Shown here in pieces: positions 33,601-44,496 of a stretch of 64,000 bases of DNA. The stretch lies in contig JALQBC010000003.1 of NCBI GenBank assembly GCA_023375675.1, positions 682,001-746,000 of the forward strand, in the 5' to 3' direction. Origin of the DNA: Cytospora piceicola (lineage: Eukaryota > Ascomycota > Sordariomycetes > Diaporthales > Cytosporaceae). The translations under genes were made by a program, and so were the position numbers. Below the pieces are notes generated by a model. That model saw only the letters and a program-made list of their open reading frames with translations, searched no databases and was not told the DNA's origin. The number at the start of each line of letters is the position of its first letter. Within the stretch, counting starts at the first letter, position 1.

Positions 33601-35660
33601 ACTGTTACAGACTCAATCCTTGTGAGCATGTCAGCACCAAGCCATTCGTTTGGGGGAGATGAAGATGATACCATCAGGACAATTGGTAATCTCCCACGGA
33701 GATCTGCCGTTACTGTGAAAAATCAATGGATGACAATTCACAATCGCAGGCCGTGCATGCGAAGTGACAGCTGGAGTTTTCTAATCAGAAAACGCGGGGG
33801 AATGGTTGGAAATATCGAATTGCACAGTAGAACAACCTTATCTGGATATGAACTGGTAGTTGCCTGTAAGCAGGTGGGCTATCGTGCTGTGTAAGGTGGC
33901 CTCGAGGTATCACAGCTGGCCAACTGGGCAGGGCATACATGTGTTATAGTCCTGCAACATCAAGTGTGCGTACAAATGTTGTCATTATGGCAACGTCTGT
34001 GCCTATAAGAAAGTGTTATCTAGATGGGTAGTTGTTGGTACTGTTCATCAGTTGAGCCTCAACAGCAAACCACATCTGGACTGTATCACGTAGAGCTGTC
34101 GTCGTTTCGACTCATCATGAGCGAAGGCCGATGACGATCACTGGTCCTTAAGTCCGAAGTCTGGGGTAGCAGTATGCGAAAGCGACATACCTAAGTACAT
34201 ACCTAGGCATGTAATACCGACATGGCGGGACGGAGAGATTTCGCACAGCATGTACCTTTGTATGTATGTAGGCTACCTAGGTAGGTAGGTATGAATCATC
34301 GGCAACGTCGATGCACCCGGATGTTGATTATCAAGATTGTAAATCATTGGCCAGCTAGGTACCTAGGTAGATTGTACTATACACAGTAGTAGACCTGAAA
34401 AAGGTCTGTACCCGGCTCTGGGATGGCTACCCAGGTAATGCCTGGTATGACTTCAGATGGATGCATGTGGAAAGGCCTGGATTGGTAAGTCAACGCGAAA
34501 CAGAAATCCAGCCGCTGGTTGCTTAGCATATCCATCGGGTTCGTCGCATATGGGCGGGAACGGGCGTGCCGTAATAGTAACTCTCTCGTCCTGGTATGCA
34601 TAATGCAGAGTTTCCCAAATACAACGGACAGACGGAGTCATGCCGTGCTGCGCTGTCCAAGCCTCGTTGAGGAGGAGCTTGGCAGCATATTGAATGTGTT
34701 GGTAGTCATCGTGACCCAATGTTTGCCAATGCTTGGGGGGTTTTAGGCACGCACTTTGTCTCGACTCCGACGGAGACAAGAAGGGCGACAACAAAGGAAG
34801 AAGGATCCTTGGGAGCTGATGACACGGGGCGATGCATGGAGATAGAGCGGAGTTTTTTTTCCTTTCCTTTCTTGTTAGGATGCAGAGGTACCGATCCCAC
34901 ACGAACTGGGTGTCAGAGGTACCTTTTTTCTTCCTCATGTCAGGCCCGGCCGGGGGTTGTCCAAAACCCGAGGCCACTCCTTTTGTAAGCTCGGCGCGCC
35001 CTGAGGCATCGATCCCTGCAGGCCTAAGCAGCCTGCACCCCTGTAAAAGTTGCAAGTTGGAAAATGGGTGGGTCCGAAAAGAGCCCGCTGACTGCGGATT
35101 CCACTGTGTGAACGACGTGCGAAGGCCGAGCTGGCGCCCCCCATGGACCCATTGACGGCTCCGAGATGGCTTGCGCTTGCAAAACGAGAGCTTCCCTGGC
35201 TGACCGTCTTTTTCCAGAGGCATCATTACAAAAGAATCCTGTCCCGCCCTTTTTTGGTCATTGGGATTTCGAGTCCCCGAATTGACTATACACCAACTCA
35301 ACCGAAATACCACATTCAAGTGAAGTAAAGTTACCTAACATCATCTACTTTCTCCGCAAGCCACACGCATGCATGCAAATCCAGCAACCATATATGCTTT
35401 CACTTCTCCAACCTACTCAAGCACGCTCTTGGAGGACTACCACCATCCATAGACAACCATCTCACTACTACGTACATAAACGACATTCCACGCCTTGCGA
35501 GCGGTGACTGTCACAACATCCCTGTCTTTCCGCATATCGGACCCGCAACGCTGTTGTCTGCCTTGAGTCACCGACCAGCACAGACAACAACAATTCCGCA
35601 ACATTATTGCACCATATCAGCAGCACATAAGAAGACGGTGCTTCCTCCTTACTACTCAGG
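29046..35660. other. Gene-poor region
   Basis: About 6.6 kb with no supportable gene. It contains a TGC repeat, CT and GCGT microsatellites (30376-30395; 31715-31737), and TACCTAGGTA palindromes at 32645, 33054, 34274 and 34360. The longest frame, minus strand 34453-35319, has no domain and starts without a good context. The last 350 bp are the C/A-rich leader and promoter of the acidic-protein gene. Confidence 0.5.
30637..30666. repeat. TGC trinucleotide repeat, 10 copies
   Basis: Ten perfect TGC copies in non-coding DNA. Confidence 0.95.
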
Positions 35661-36473
35661 ATGTCTACACTCGCACAACAACACCAAACAACAACCACCA
35701 CCTCCTCACCCTCGCCCATCCTGGCCTCTCCCATCAAGAAGAAGACCATGAGCCTCACCCAGACATACTACCTGGCCCACAAGGCACGGGCAAAGCTCTC
35801 CAACGAGGCTGCCATGCCCGACCACAACCTCCGCCTGCTCGTCGGCCACGCCAACCTGCTCGACAGCCTGATGCTGGAGCTCGCCGACGCCGAGAGGGAA
35901 CAGGAGAGCTGGTTCAACCAGTCCGTCCGGAACGCCCAGCAGCAGCAAGCACGACACGCCGAGAAGAGCGCGGACGACAAGCACATCCAGTGGGCCGACA
36001 CCATCGAGGAGGACGACGACGACGAGGACGACTACTCCGACTCGTCATCCGAGGAGGAGGACAGCGATTTTGAGGACGAGGACGTCGAGATGGCCGACGT
36101 CGTCTCCCTGAGGCGGGTGCCCTCCAACTACCGCCTGGCATCCCCGCCCAGCCCCAAGATGGAGGTCGTCGAGGTCATGGAGGAGGACGACGACGACGAG
36201 GAGGACTACCAGGAGCTCACCCTCACGCGGTCACCATCACACACCCTCGCGTCGCCGCCACCCGAGCTCGAGAATGACTCGGGCGAGTCCTCGGAGGACG
36301 AGTCGATGCCCCCGTCGCCACCGACGGCAGCGCTGCCAACCTTCAGCGACGCCGAGGAGAAGCAGAACAACAAGGAATCGTCAATCGCTGCGCAACCTGA
36401 ATTCTACGATGAAGGGTACTACCTTCCTGCAAGGAGTCCCACGAGACTGGTGTCGTCGATATCGGTGTACTAA
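35661..36473 (+). CDS. Acidic, serine-rich fungal protein of unknown function
   Basis: One exon of 270 codons. The N-terminal 30 residues are low-complexity (T, S, Q, P). Residues about 30-105 form a helical segment (MSLTQTYYLAHKARAKLSNEA, then NLRLLVGHANLLDSLMLELADAEREQESWF) that looks like a structured, probably conserved core. The rest is intrinsically disordered: long Asp/Glu/Ser runs (about 115-150 and 175-190), SPP motifs and a serine-rich C-terminus. I do not recognise a named domain. Composition resembles nuclear or regulatory proteins, but that is inference only. ATG context is good (CAGGATGTC), and the upstream leader is C/A-rich. It stands alone between gene-free stretches of about 7.2 and 4.9 kb. 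A second ATG at residue 30 (MSLTQ) could be the true start. Confidence 0.72.
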   Translation: MSTLAQQHQTTTTTSSPSPILASPIKKKTMSLTQTYYLAHKARAKLSNEAAMPDHNLRLLVGHANLLDSLMLELADAEREQESWFNQSVRNAQQQQARHAEKSADDKHIQWADTIEEDDDDEDDYSDSSSEEEDSDFEDEDVEMADVVSLRRVPSNYRLASPPSPKMEVVEVMEEDDDDEEDYQELTLTRSPSHTLASPPPELENDSGESSEDESMPPSPPTAALPTFSDAEEKQNNKESSIAAQPEFYDEGYYLPARSPTRLVSSISVY

Positions 36474-38341
36474 TGTTACAACCTGATCTCGTCGCCTACA
36501 AACACCACTTACTCAAAAGTCTCTCAATTTCATGTACCATTCCAGCGATTCGATTTGATACCTATCTGCATAGCATTGGCGTTTTTTCTTCAATTTTCCT
36601 TTTGTTCATACTTCGGCGAATACCACACTTTGGCATCAAGGGCTTTACGGGTTACTACGGGTTACCAAAAACAGAAATCAGGGCATTTCACAGGGCGGGA
36701 AATGGGGGGAATAAGGATTATGGATATATAAACGTGTCACCACTCAAGGAAACTTTTCTTCACATGGATATGATTTCTACGGATTACGGATTTGGAAGGA
36801 TCGGGTGGATGGACATGTATTTTCTCGTCTCTCGCTCCCTGGCTTCATTCATCAGGCTCGAGGTCGAGCGAGATGGGAAAGGAAACTGCGGGTGATATGA
36901 CCCGCAGAGAACAAACTTTCAGTTTCAAAAAAACAAATGAATCTCAAACATTTACAATCATTTCCATCGTTGCAAACGACGCCCGCACATCATCATCGTG
37001 ACATGTTAGTTACCCGAAAAGGTAATCTACGGAGGCGTGTAGCAGAGTCGCTGATCAGTATACGGTCGCCAGCTCACATGGGCGCAATTGCGCAATAACC
37101 ACCAATGGACACTACCCGAGATCGGCACGCTGACTTGCCTGGTTTTGCGCCGCAGAAGTACATGACCCGTGTAGATTCCAAGGTTCATTGATTTGATTAC
37201 AATTACATCCTTTGTACCTCTGCAGAAAAAACAGAAACAAAAAGCCAACCCGTCCGTCGGGTCGGTAAATGATTGATTGATTGATTCGTTTGATTGATTA
37301 TTCAGCCTCGTCACTACTATACCGTAATCAAAGGCGTCCACGCCCCGGTCGTGTCGTAGGCTACGTGTATAGTTCTGCTTCCCGAAGAAAAAAAAAAGGT
37401 CTGGACAGGGATCCCCCAGCTTCGCTCACAAACACGACGGGCTTTTCAGTGAAACGGCTTTTGCAAACCCAATTTCCCTTCGCGAGGCAGGCTGGCAGGG
37501 CGACAAAGAGCCGGTCGGGAGGGTCCCCCGTTTCCCGTCCCGACAACACCGACTTTGCCCTTCTTTTTGCCCTCCGTTCGTCAAGGTCAATCAAGGCACG
37601 GAGAAGAAGATTAATGGGCGTCAGCCAAAACTCAAGCCCGCCAGCCCACCTGCTTTTTTTTTTTTTAATACCAGCTGCCAGGTAAGCTAAGATGAAGGGT
37701 TCCCCCTTTGTCGGGCCCCGTGATGAATCATGTCAACACCCCCGTCTCCCTGGGCGTGCGTGGCACCTTGATTACCTTGATCGCAAAGCTGGCAGGGAAA
37801 AAAGGGCGAGCGAGCTTGCGCAAGCCCGGCCGGAGCTTGGTCCCGACCAGGCTGACTGACGGGGGGCTGGCTGGCGGGCTGGCGGTTGAGCCAGATCGTC
37901 GGGAGCGGCACGGCAATTGGTTCGGAATCGAGGGCTACCTAAGGCTATCGGTTTGAACCGGTGCAACTTACTATCCGATGATGAGTGATGGGGAAGGAAG
38001 GGGAGGGAAAAAAAAAAAGGAAATCAGAAGAAATGACTCTGCAATTTCTAAAATCTGAGGCTATCGATCGCCTCGGATGTGCACTTCTCCGAGGGAATGG
38101 TACATATCTACCTGTCTACCTAGGCTACTTAGGTTGGTAGGTAGATGGGAGAATGTTGATTGCACTGTACTGTTCATAGTCCGTTGTAGATTGGACTAGC
38201 AGATTGATTAAGTGATTGATGGGAACTCCATACTATCGACGACCAGCTAAGAGCCAACCAAGTGACTGCCTGATTCAAGCCCTCTTTCATGCGTCGTCAC
38301 TCACTCGCTCCACATGAAGCCAACGACAAATCCCATCTTAT

Positions 38342-38390
38342 TCCATAGTGTCCATAGTGTCCATAGTGTCCATAGTGTCTGTCCATAGTG
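38342..38390. repeat. 9-bp tandem repeat TCCATAGTG
   Basis: Four perfect copies (38342-38377), a 4-nt interruption TCTG, then a fifth copy (38382-38390). Confidence 0.9.
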
Positions 38391-39350
38391 TACGATTCAA
38401 CCGACATCCACCCCAGACCCAGACCACCCAGACTGCCAGACCCCAGACCTTCAACTCCGGCCCTGTAGACCAACCAGCAACCCAAAACAAGGACCGCCAG
38501 CCTGGTTCCTCCTGGGGCTTGTTTCGAGCTGCCAACAAATCTATGTAGACAAGAACTTGAACCCCTGACAAGCAGTCAAGAAGACGTTCGAAGATGCGCC
38601 GCCGCCCTCCCGTCATAGACCACTTTCTTTGGCGTTGCGCCAGTGCTGATCCTTATTGGGCGATGTGTTCTTGGTCCTTGCGACCGCCCATTTTTAAGAT
38701 GAATGGTACTTACATCTATCTACTTTACACAGTAAGTAGGTCACTCTAAACTACCTCAGATAGCCTTAACGATCTTACCTACCCGTCGTAACTTGCAATC
38801 AATCTACCATGACCAGTAGGGTTCTAGGTACACAATACACGTTTATTTTTAAGTATTGAGTAAATATTTGAAGAATATCGCTTCCACCACGCGCCACCTC
38901 CTTACATAAGTGGCACTTTAGCTTATACCTTATGTCCTGTCCTGTCCCAACCTTTTACACACAGTAGGCGGTCAGCCTCCCAGATTAGATCTGCGGAGGA
39001 GGATGCTCTGGTTTCAAAAATAGGGACGACGGGCCACGGTAGACGGCCACGGTGCCGGGTGCTGTTCGGTGCACTATGGACTAGATTGCCGTATTGGCGG
39101 GTGATTAATTCCAAGTTGAGTGGTATTCGCTATACGGCACAGCCTGTTCCTTCGCTTGTTTGTTGGCTTTGCAAACGCGCACCGCGACACTTCCCACACA
39201 GCAGCCGCGCAATTTTCCTGGCCAGCCGCCGCAAGCACTGCTGTCAGGTTAGACAAGGGCTTCATGCAGAAATACCGTAAACCCCATCCCCATCATCTGA
39301 CCCATCCCAAGTGTGCGTGCATGTCAGTGTGTGTTTCAAGAGAGCCCACA

Positions 39351-39402
39351 TACATACCTAGGTACATACATACATATATACATATATATATACATACATA
39401 CT
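39351..39402. repeat. ATAC/ATAT microsatellite
   Basis: Alternating TACA/TATA tetranucleotides, with a TACCTAGGTA palindrome embedded at 39355-39364. Confidence 0.85.
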
Positions 39403-39464
39403 GACTCGACCGGCCTCATCCGTCGAGCACAGCGAGTGGGGGGATTCGCAGCCGGCCGGATCAC

Positions 39465-39578
39465 ATGCCTGCCTGCCTGCCTGCCTGCTCTGCAGCATCA
39501 TTGTCACCGGCGCTCCGCCTTTCCAATCTGACTGGCTGACTGGCTGACTGGCTGACTGGATGACTGACTGATTGACTG
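39465..39578. repeat. GCCT run and CTGACTGG tandem repeat
   Basis: About six GCCT copies (39465-39488), and an 8-bp CTGACTGG-type repeat with decaying copies at 39528-39578. Confidence 0.85.
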
Positions 39579-40969
39579 CCCTCCTTCCCCTTTCCGGACC
39601 CGAACCGTGTCGGTCGGGGCCTGTCGGGGGTTGGTCGGGGGTTGGTGGGTAGCGGGTCGGGCGCCTGGGACAGGGCGGAGGACAGAGCTGCATAAAGGCG
39701 GGCATGAGAGGACACTGTCGTTGCTCCCTGCCTCTCTGTCCACCGAGGTTTTGTTGGCAAGGCTCTCAAATGTTGTTTTTCCGTCGCGCATGCGATCTCG
39801 TGCAGTAGCACCGCCTGGGGCCGGAGTGACCTGTCTTCTTGGGTGGTTTTGGTGGTGGTGGTTTTTTGGGTGTTTTTTTTCTTCTTTTTTTTTTGTTGAC
39901 TTGGCTGCAGGTACAGATGGCCCAACAGCCTGCTGTAACATACCTGCATGCATTACTTCGTGAGGCATCATGACGCAGTACAGCGAACAACATATAGACT
40001 ACATACAGCAGCTGCTCCAGCCCCTGGCGGGCTTCTCTGCCACTCTGGACTGCGATGCCAATGCATGCCCCGTCAGAAGGGGGGGGGGTGGGCCGGGCTC
40101 CCCGTATCCGCATCATGATAGACGGACCCCGTACGGAGTCTCAAATGCTTCTACCACCTTCTAGTGCTTCTGGTGTTACCCCGTAAACACGTAACGTATC
40201 GTGCATACGCGGCCCGGAAAAACCCAGGAGAACTGCCAGCAAAGAGACCATGCACACAAAGAAAAAAAAAAGGGTTGGCGGTCACGGCGGTGAAGGGTCG
40301 CCTGCATAAGTATGTAAGTATGTATGCATGTATGTAGTGTGCTGTATGGCCCGCCCGGCCGGAGAGAGGGTGGATGGGGGGGATGTGAGATGCACCGACG
40401 TCGATCCAATTCTTATGCAGCCCTTCCCCTCCCCGCTATACTGTGTATCCCGTTCAGATGCGTGGGGAAGGAGGAAGAGATATGGTGGAGGGGAGGTTTA
40501 CCTCCGCATGTCACCACTACCCCTTTGGGATGATCCAAACTTCGGTGGCTGTCGTCCGAGACATCAAGCAGGTAAAATCAACCATCCAAGTAGATAGGCA
40601 GATTGCCAGGCTCAGACAGAGACGATCCCCCGCCGAGTCAAGTGTCTCGACGACCCGCACGTGCGAGCAGGCCGGTCGGTCGTGATGCCGGAGGGGGAAA
40701 GCAAGACAGCGAGTCAAGCGGGCATGCATGTTATCTAGATGGCGGGAACGGTCCGCCTCCGGGTTTTTTGACGCATCGCTGAGTGGTGGGGGATGGGGCG
40801 TGGGAGGGTGGAGGTGTGGTCTCGAAAGACGGTCCAAGATCCACCCGCGGGGACCAACATTATATGATCGTCGCCATCATATGTATGTATGTATGGGAAG
40901 TGAGAATGCGGATCCCTCCTGCGCCCTGCTGCTTGTACTGTGTGCATATCTGGGTGGGAAAAAGGAATC

Positions 40970-40991
40970 CCAAGAGGGGCGCCCCTCTTGG
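40970..40991. repeat. 22-bp perfect palindrome
   Basis: CCAAGAGGGGC is followed immediately by its exact reverse complement, with no spacer. Non-coding context. Confidence 0.9.
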
Positions 40992-41415
40992 TGGGACACA
41001 CACATACATACATACAGTACATGAGAGAAGAATTTATGGCCCGGAGGCCTCGCGGACAGCGCACAGCAGCAGCACGCAATATATCGTCCCCAAACTCCGC
41101 CCCCCGGCGGCTGCAGATGACGACCCCGGAGCTTGATGCCCGGGGACCCACTCCCACCCCGGAGCCAGACGTCCTGACCGACCTCTTGGGTTTTTCTCCG
41201 TGTGGACCGGCCGGGGACCGGACAGAGCCAAGACTGGGACACTCACTACTTACTATACGGGGTATAGGGCAGTGAACAAGCAGCGAAAGGCGTTGTTAAT
41301 ATGAAACCCCGTTGGAATGCACCTCGCTATGTAGCTATGGAAGACGTCTAATGCACTCTTGTTGATGACAAGAAAAGAAACGCACAATCCCGTCTAACTC
41401 CTGGTACCTGGCGAA

Positions 41416-43318
41416 CTACCCTCCAGCTTCCCCAGGCTGCTCGCCCCCGTGGTGAGTACTAGCAACCGGGCCATCGATGTGATCCAACGGACCGCCATCG
41501 ACACTCCCGGAGTCCTCTCCCCCCTCGGCACCCCTCTCCTCGGCGCCGGAGGCCTGGCCGTCGCCGGCCACGCCCTCGCCCTTCTCGGCCCGGTCCGCCC
41601 CGTCCCCCGGGGCCGGCGCCCCCGCCGTCGTCGGCGCGAACCGGGACCTGACCCTGATGCGCCCGCCGTACCGGTAGAACGCGAACGGTATCACCGCCAG
41701 CAGCGCCCCCACGCCGCCGACGAGCGAGCCGCCGCCCCCGACGCCCAGGGCGGTGAACATCTGGTTGGTGAAGAGGGGCGCCGCCGACGCGGCGGCGGAG
41801 CGCACGACCGTGTTCACCGCGATGGCCGAGGCGGCGTACATGATGTACGTGTCGACGAGATCTGGTAGGAGACGGATATATCACTGTCAGTTTCTGGAAA
41901 AAAAAAAAAAACCAATTCGCACCCACGCTGCGACCAGGCGGGGAACATTCAAACTCACACGTCAGGAAGGACACAAAGATCAGCATCATGGACGCGGAGA
42001 GGAACACCCCGGCCAGCGTGGGGACAACCCAGTGGACACTGTTGAAGTTGGCGCCCCACGCGAACCAGAACATGCTGGCCGCGAACCCGACCCCGCCGCC
42101 CATGGCCAGCCGGAGCCTGTCCTCGGGCTCCAGCGCGCCGCCGGCCCGGACCCTCCTGTTCACGCCGCGCGAGTCCCAGACGATGAGGGCCGCGCCCAGG
42201 GCGGGGCCGACCATGGCGCCGAGCAGGGGCAGCTCGCCCACGCCGTAGTTCCACCCTCGCATTTCCTGGAAGACGATGGCTGTTTGTTTTTTAGATAACT
42301 GCCAGTATCGCGTTTCCACCATGCATGCTTGTCAGGAAGGGTTGGGGGGGGGGGGAGAGGGTCCATGAAACTCACGGTATATCGAAAAGAGCATGTACAG
42401 CAGCAGATACACGACCGACATGTAGATGGCGCACAGGAAGCTGATGGGGTCGAAGAGGATGATCCACGGCCTCGTCAGCGCGACCTTGTAAATGTGCCCC
42501 AGGGACCGGTTGGTGGTCTCGATGGGCGCCCTGACGTCCTCATAGCCCGGTATGCCCGCCTTCCGTATCCTCCTCGCCTTGTGGTACAGGAGGACTGGCG
42601 CGTACGTTTCGGGGATGGTAAACATGAAGACGGCGGAGAACCCGGCCAGCATCAGCAGGACGTAGAAGCTCCACCGCCACCCGCCGTCCATGCCCTTGGT
42701 CAGCTGCAGGAACCCGGAGATGATGGGCCCCAGCGCAGGGCCGGCCCAGACCATGAGCGAGAAGCCGGCCATGGCGTTCCCACGGTGAGCGGGTCCCCAC
42801 AGGTCCGCCAGGACGCCGGGGGAGTTGCTCAGCGGGGCGGACACGAAGGTGCCGGCGAGGAACCTGCCGGCCAGCAGGCCGCCGAAGTTGGGGGCGAAGG
42901 CGCAGAGGAAGGTGACGGCGATGTAGGCCAGGAAGGTGGCGTAGAAGATGGCGCGGCGGCCGTAGAACTCGCTCAGGGGGGCGAAGGCGAGGGGCCCGGC
43001 GCAGTAGCCGAGCAGGAACAGGGTGACGGTGAGGCCGGCGGCCTCGCCCGAGACGCGGAACGAGGCGCTGATGCTCTCGAGGCAGCCCGAGGGCGCGGCC
43101 GAGGCGAAGGTCGCGTTGACGACCAGGAGGACCGCGCACACGGTGACGTAGGCACGCCTGGGGAGGGACCAGTTCAGGGGGTTCTCGATGTCGTCCTCTT
43201 CCCATGTGACGAGGCCCTCGTCGTCGAGTGCCGGGCTCCGGTCTCCCGGGTTGTGTATGTCTCTTGAGCGGTACGGCTTGGCCGTTGGCCGGGACAGGAT
43301 CCTGCTCAGGCCCGCCAT
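41416..43318 (-). CDS. Major facilitator superfamily transporter, drug:H+ antiporter (DHA1) type
   Basis: A plasma-membrane (or vacuolar) proton-coupled exporter of the 12-helix DHA1 group that includes polyamine and multidrug transporters. Exons 43318-42376, 42279-41959 and 41861-41416 give 569 residues. After a hydrophilic N-terminus comes NPLNWS (about 46-51), the signature entry to helix 1 in this group, then helices with LSEFYGRR (loop 2-3 motif) and the antiporter-type WAGPALGPIISGFL in helix 5. Junctions restore FSIYPIVFQEMRGWNYGVGELPLLG and SFLTYLVDTYIMYAASA. The C-terminal tail after the last helix is about 60 residues of G/A/E/D-rich sequence, unusually long and very GC-rich. Substrate cannot be told. 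Family certain; the donor at 41958 was chosen (GTGAGT) to keep TYLVDTY. Confidence 0.9.
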
Positions 43319-44496
43319 GCTGGCAGTATATGGGTTGGAAAGTTGGATTGTTTGCTGCTACTACCTAGGTAGTCATCTAAGCTACCTACTTGGGTACTTT
43401 GAGGAGGTAATCTCGCGGGAACTGGAGGGCAGCAGTCAACACCACACTGACAAGAACTACTTGATCTGCCAAACCCCAGCTGTAGCCACGGGCAGCTCGA
43501 CATATGAGCGACCTCTTTATACAAGGTACTATTCTTACCGTTCGGACAACAACGTCTGATTAGAAATATCGCGACAAAGGAATGTAGTAATCTCCACGAC
43601 TTACGTCAGGAAGAGCGTCTTTTGGAATCGCGACGTCGGCAAGACGGCAGCTTCGGGTTGCAGTAAACAGTAACAAAGAAGGGACAGATCGGCTTCGCCC
43701 CCGGACTTAGCGGTCGCAACAGGCTGACAGGTTGGACTTTGCGATATATCCGTTGCAATACCTACCTACCGTAGGTACTTAAGTTTGCGACGCTGACTTG
43801 ATGAGTGAGCTCCATCATCCTGCGGATAAGATGGGTGTGACATCAGAGGTCAGCTCGCATACATACTTTAACGATGCTCCCTCATTACCACATACTTGGA
43901 AGGGAGTACATGGTGAAGAGTCCTGATCGTAGTCATGGAGGTTTCTCTGGTCTACCTAGGTACCTAGGTAGTGAAAGAAAGAGATCGTTACCACATGATG
44001 GTGAGATACGGACTAGATTCCGTTACCGACGAGGGAATACTGGTCTGTTCTGGCACGTCTTCGCTTGTCGCTATGTTGGTGTGTTGAACCGGGCAGGGCA
44101 GAGCGAGTTTGGAAATATGTAACAAAAAAGGGATTATAAATGCAAAACTGCGATAGATATAAGAACTAGTCCGAATATCAAACTGTTGAAGTATTCCAGG
44201 GTGTTTGTTTTCTTCTTCTTTTGAACACGGACATCAGTAGGGTTGGTTGGTTTGGTTGTTTACAAGATACAAGATACAGTACGGAGTAACAGTAGCAGTA
44301 ACAGTAGCAGTAACAGTAGCAGTAACAGTAGCAGTAACAGTAGCAGAAGCGGGTACACAGGGCTGAAACCCGATTGCTGTAGGTGCCACTGTAGGCTTTG
44401 TTGATAAGCACCTCCAACGTCACCCTGCATTCGCCCAGCTTATACATAGTATCTCCACCAGTCGCGGAACAATCGTCAGAATACCAACCATGACTG
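43319..44496. promoter_or_regulatory. Divergent upstream region MFS / NFKBIL1-like
   Basis: 1.2 kb without a gene. It contains three exact TACCTAGGTA palindromes (43362, 43953, 43961, the last two overlapping), related CCTACCTACC/GTAGGTAC motifs near 43762-43785, and the 12-bp repeat listed next. Confidence 0.5.
44285..44346. repeat. 12-bp tandem repeat AGTAACAGTAGC, about 5 copies
   Basis: Perfect 12-bp units about 150 bp upstream of the NFKBIL1-like start. Confidence 0.93.

Larger units (their letters stand above)
36474..41415. other. Gene-poor region rich in simple repeats
   Basis: About 4.9 kb without a supportable gene. Contents: TTGA repeats (37267-37298), homopolymer T (37654-37665), a 9-bp repeat, ATAC/ATAT, GCCT and GACTGGCT microsatellites (39350-39580), TACCTAGGTA (39355), GTAT runs (40310-40340, 40880-40895) and a 22-bp perfect palindrome (40970-40991). 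Longer frames at 39461-39971 are repeat-driven. Confidence 0.55.

Noticed and set aside
34453..35319. 288-codon minus-strand open frame
   Set aside because: No recognisable domain, composition like translated non-coding DNA, no good start context, and overlapping frames on the other strand of similar quality.
39461..39971. Overlapping 155-162-codon minus-strand frames
   Set aside because: Driven by GCCT and GACTGGCT repeats and a T-rich tract; no splice pattern or domain.
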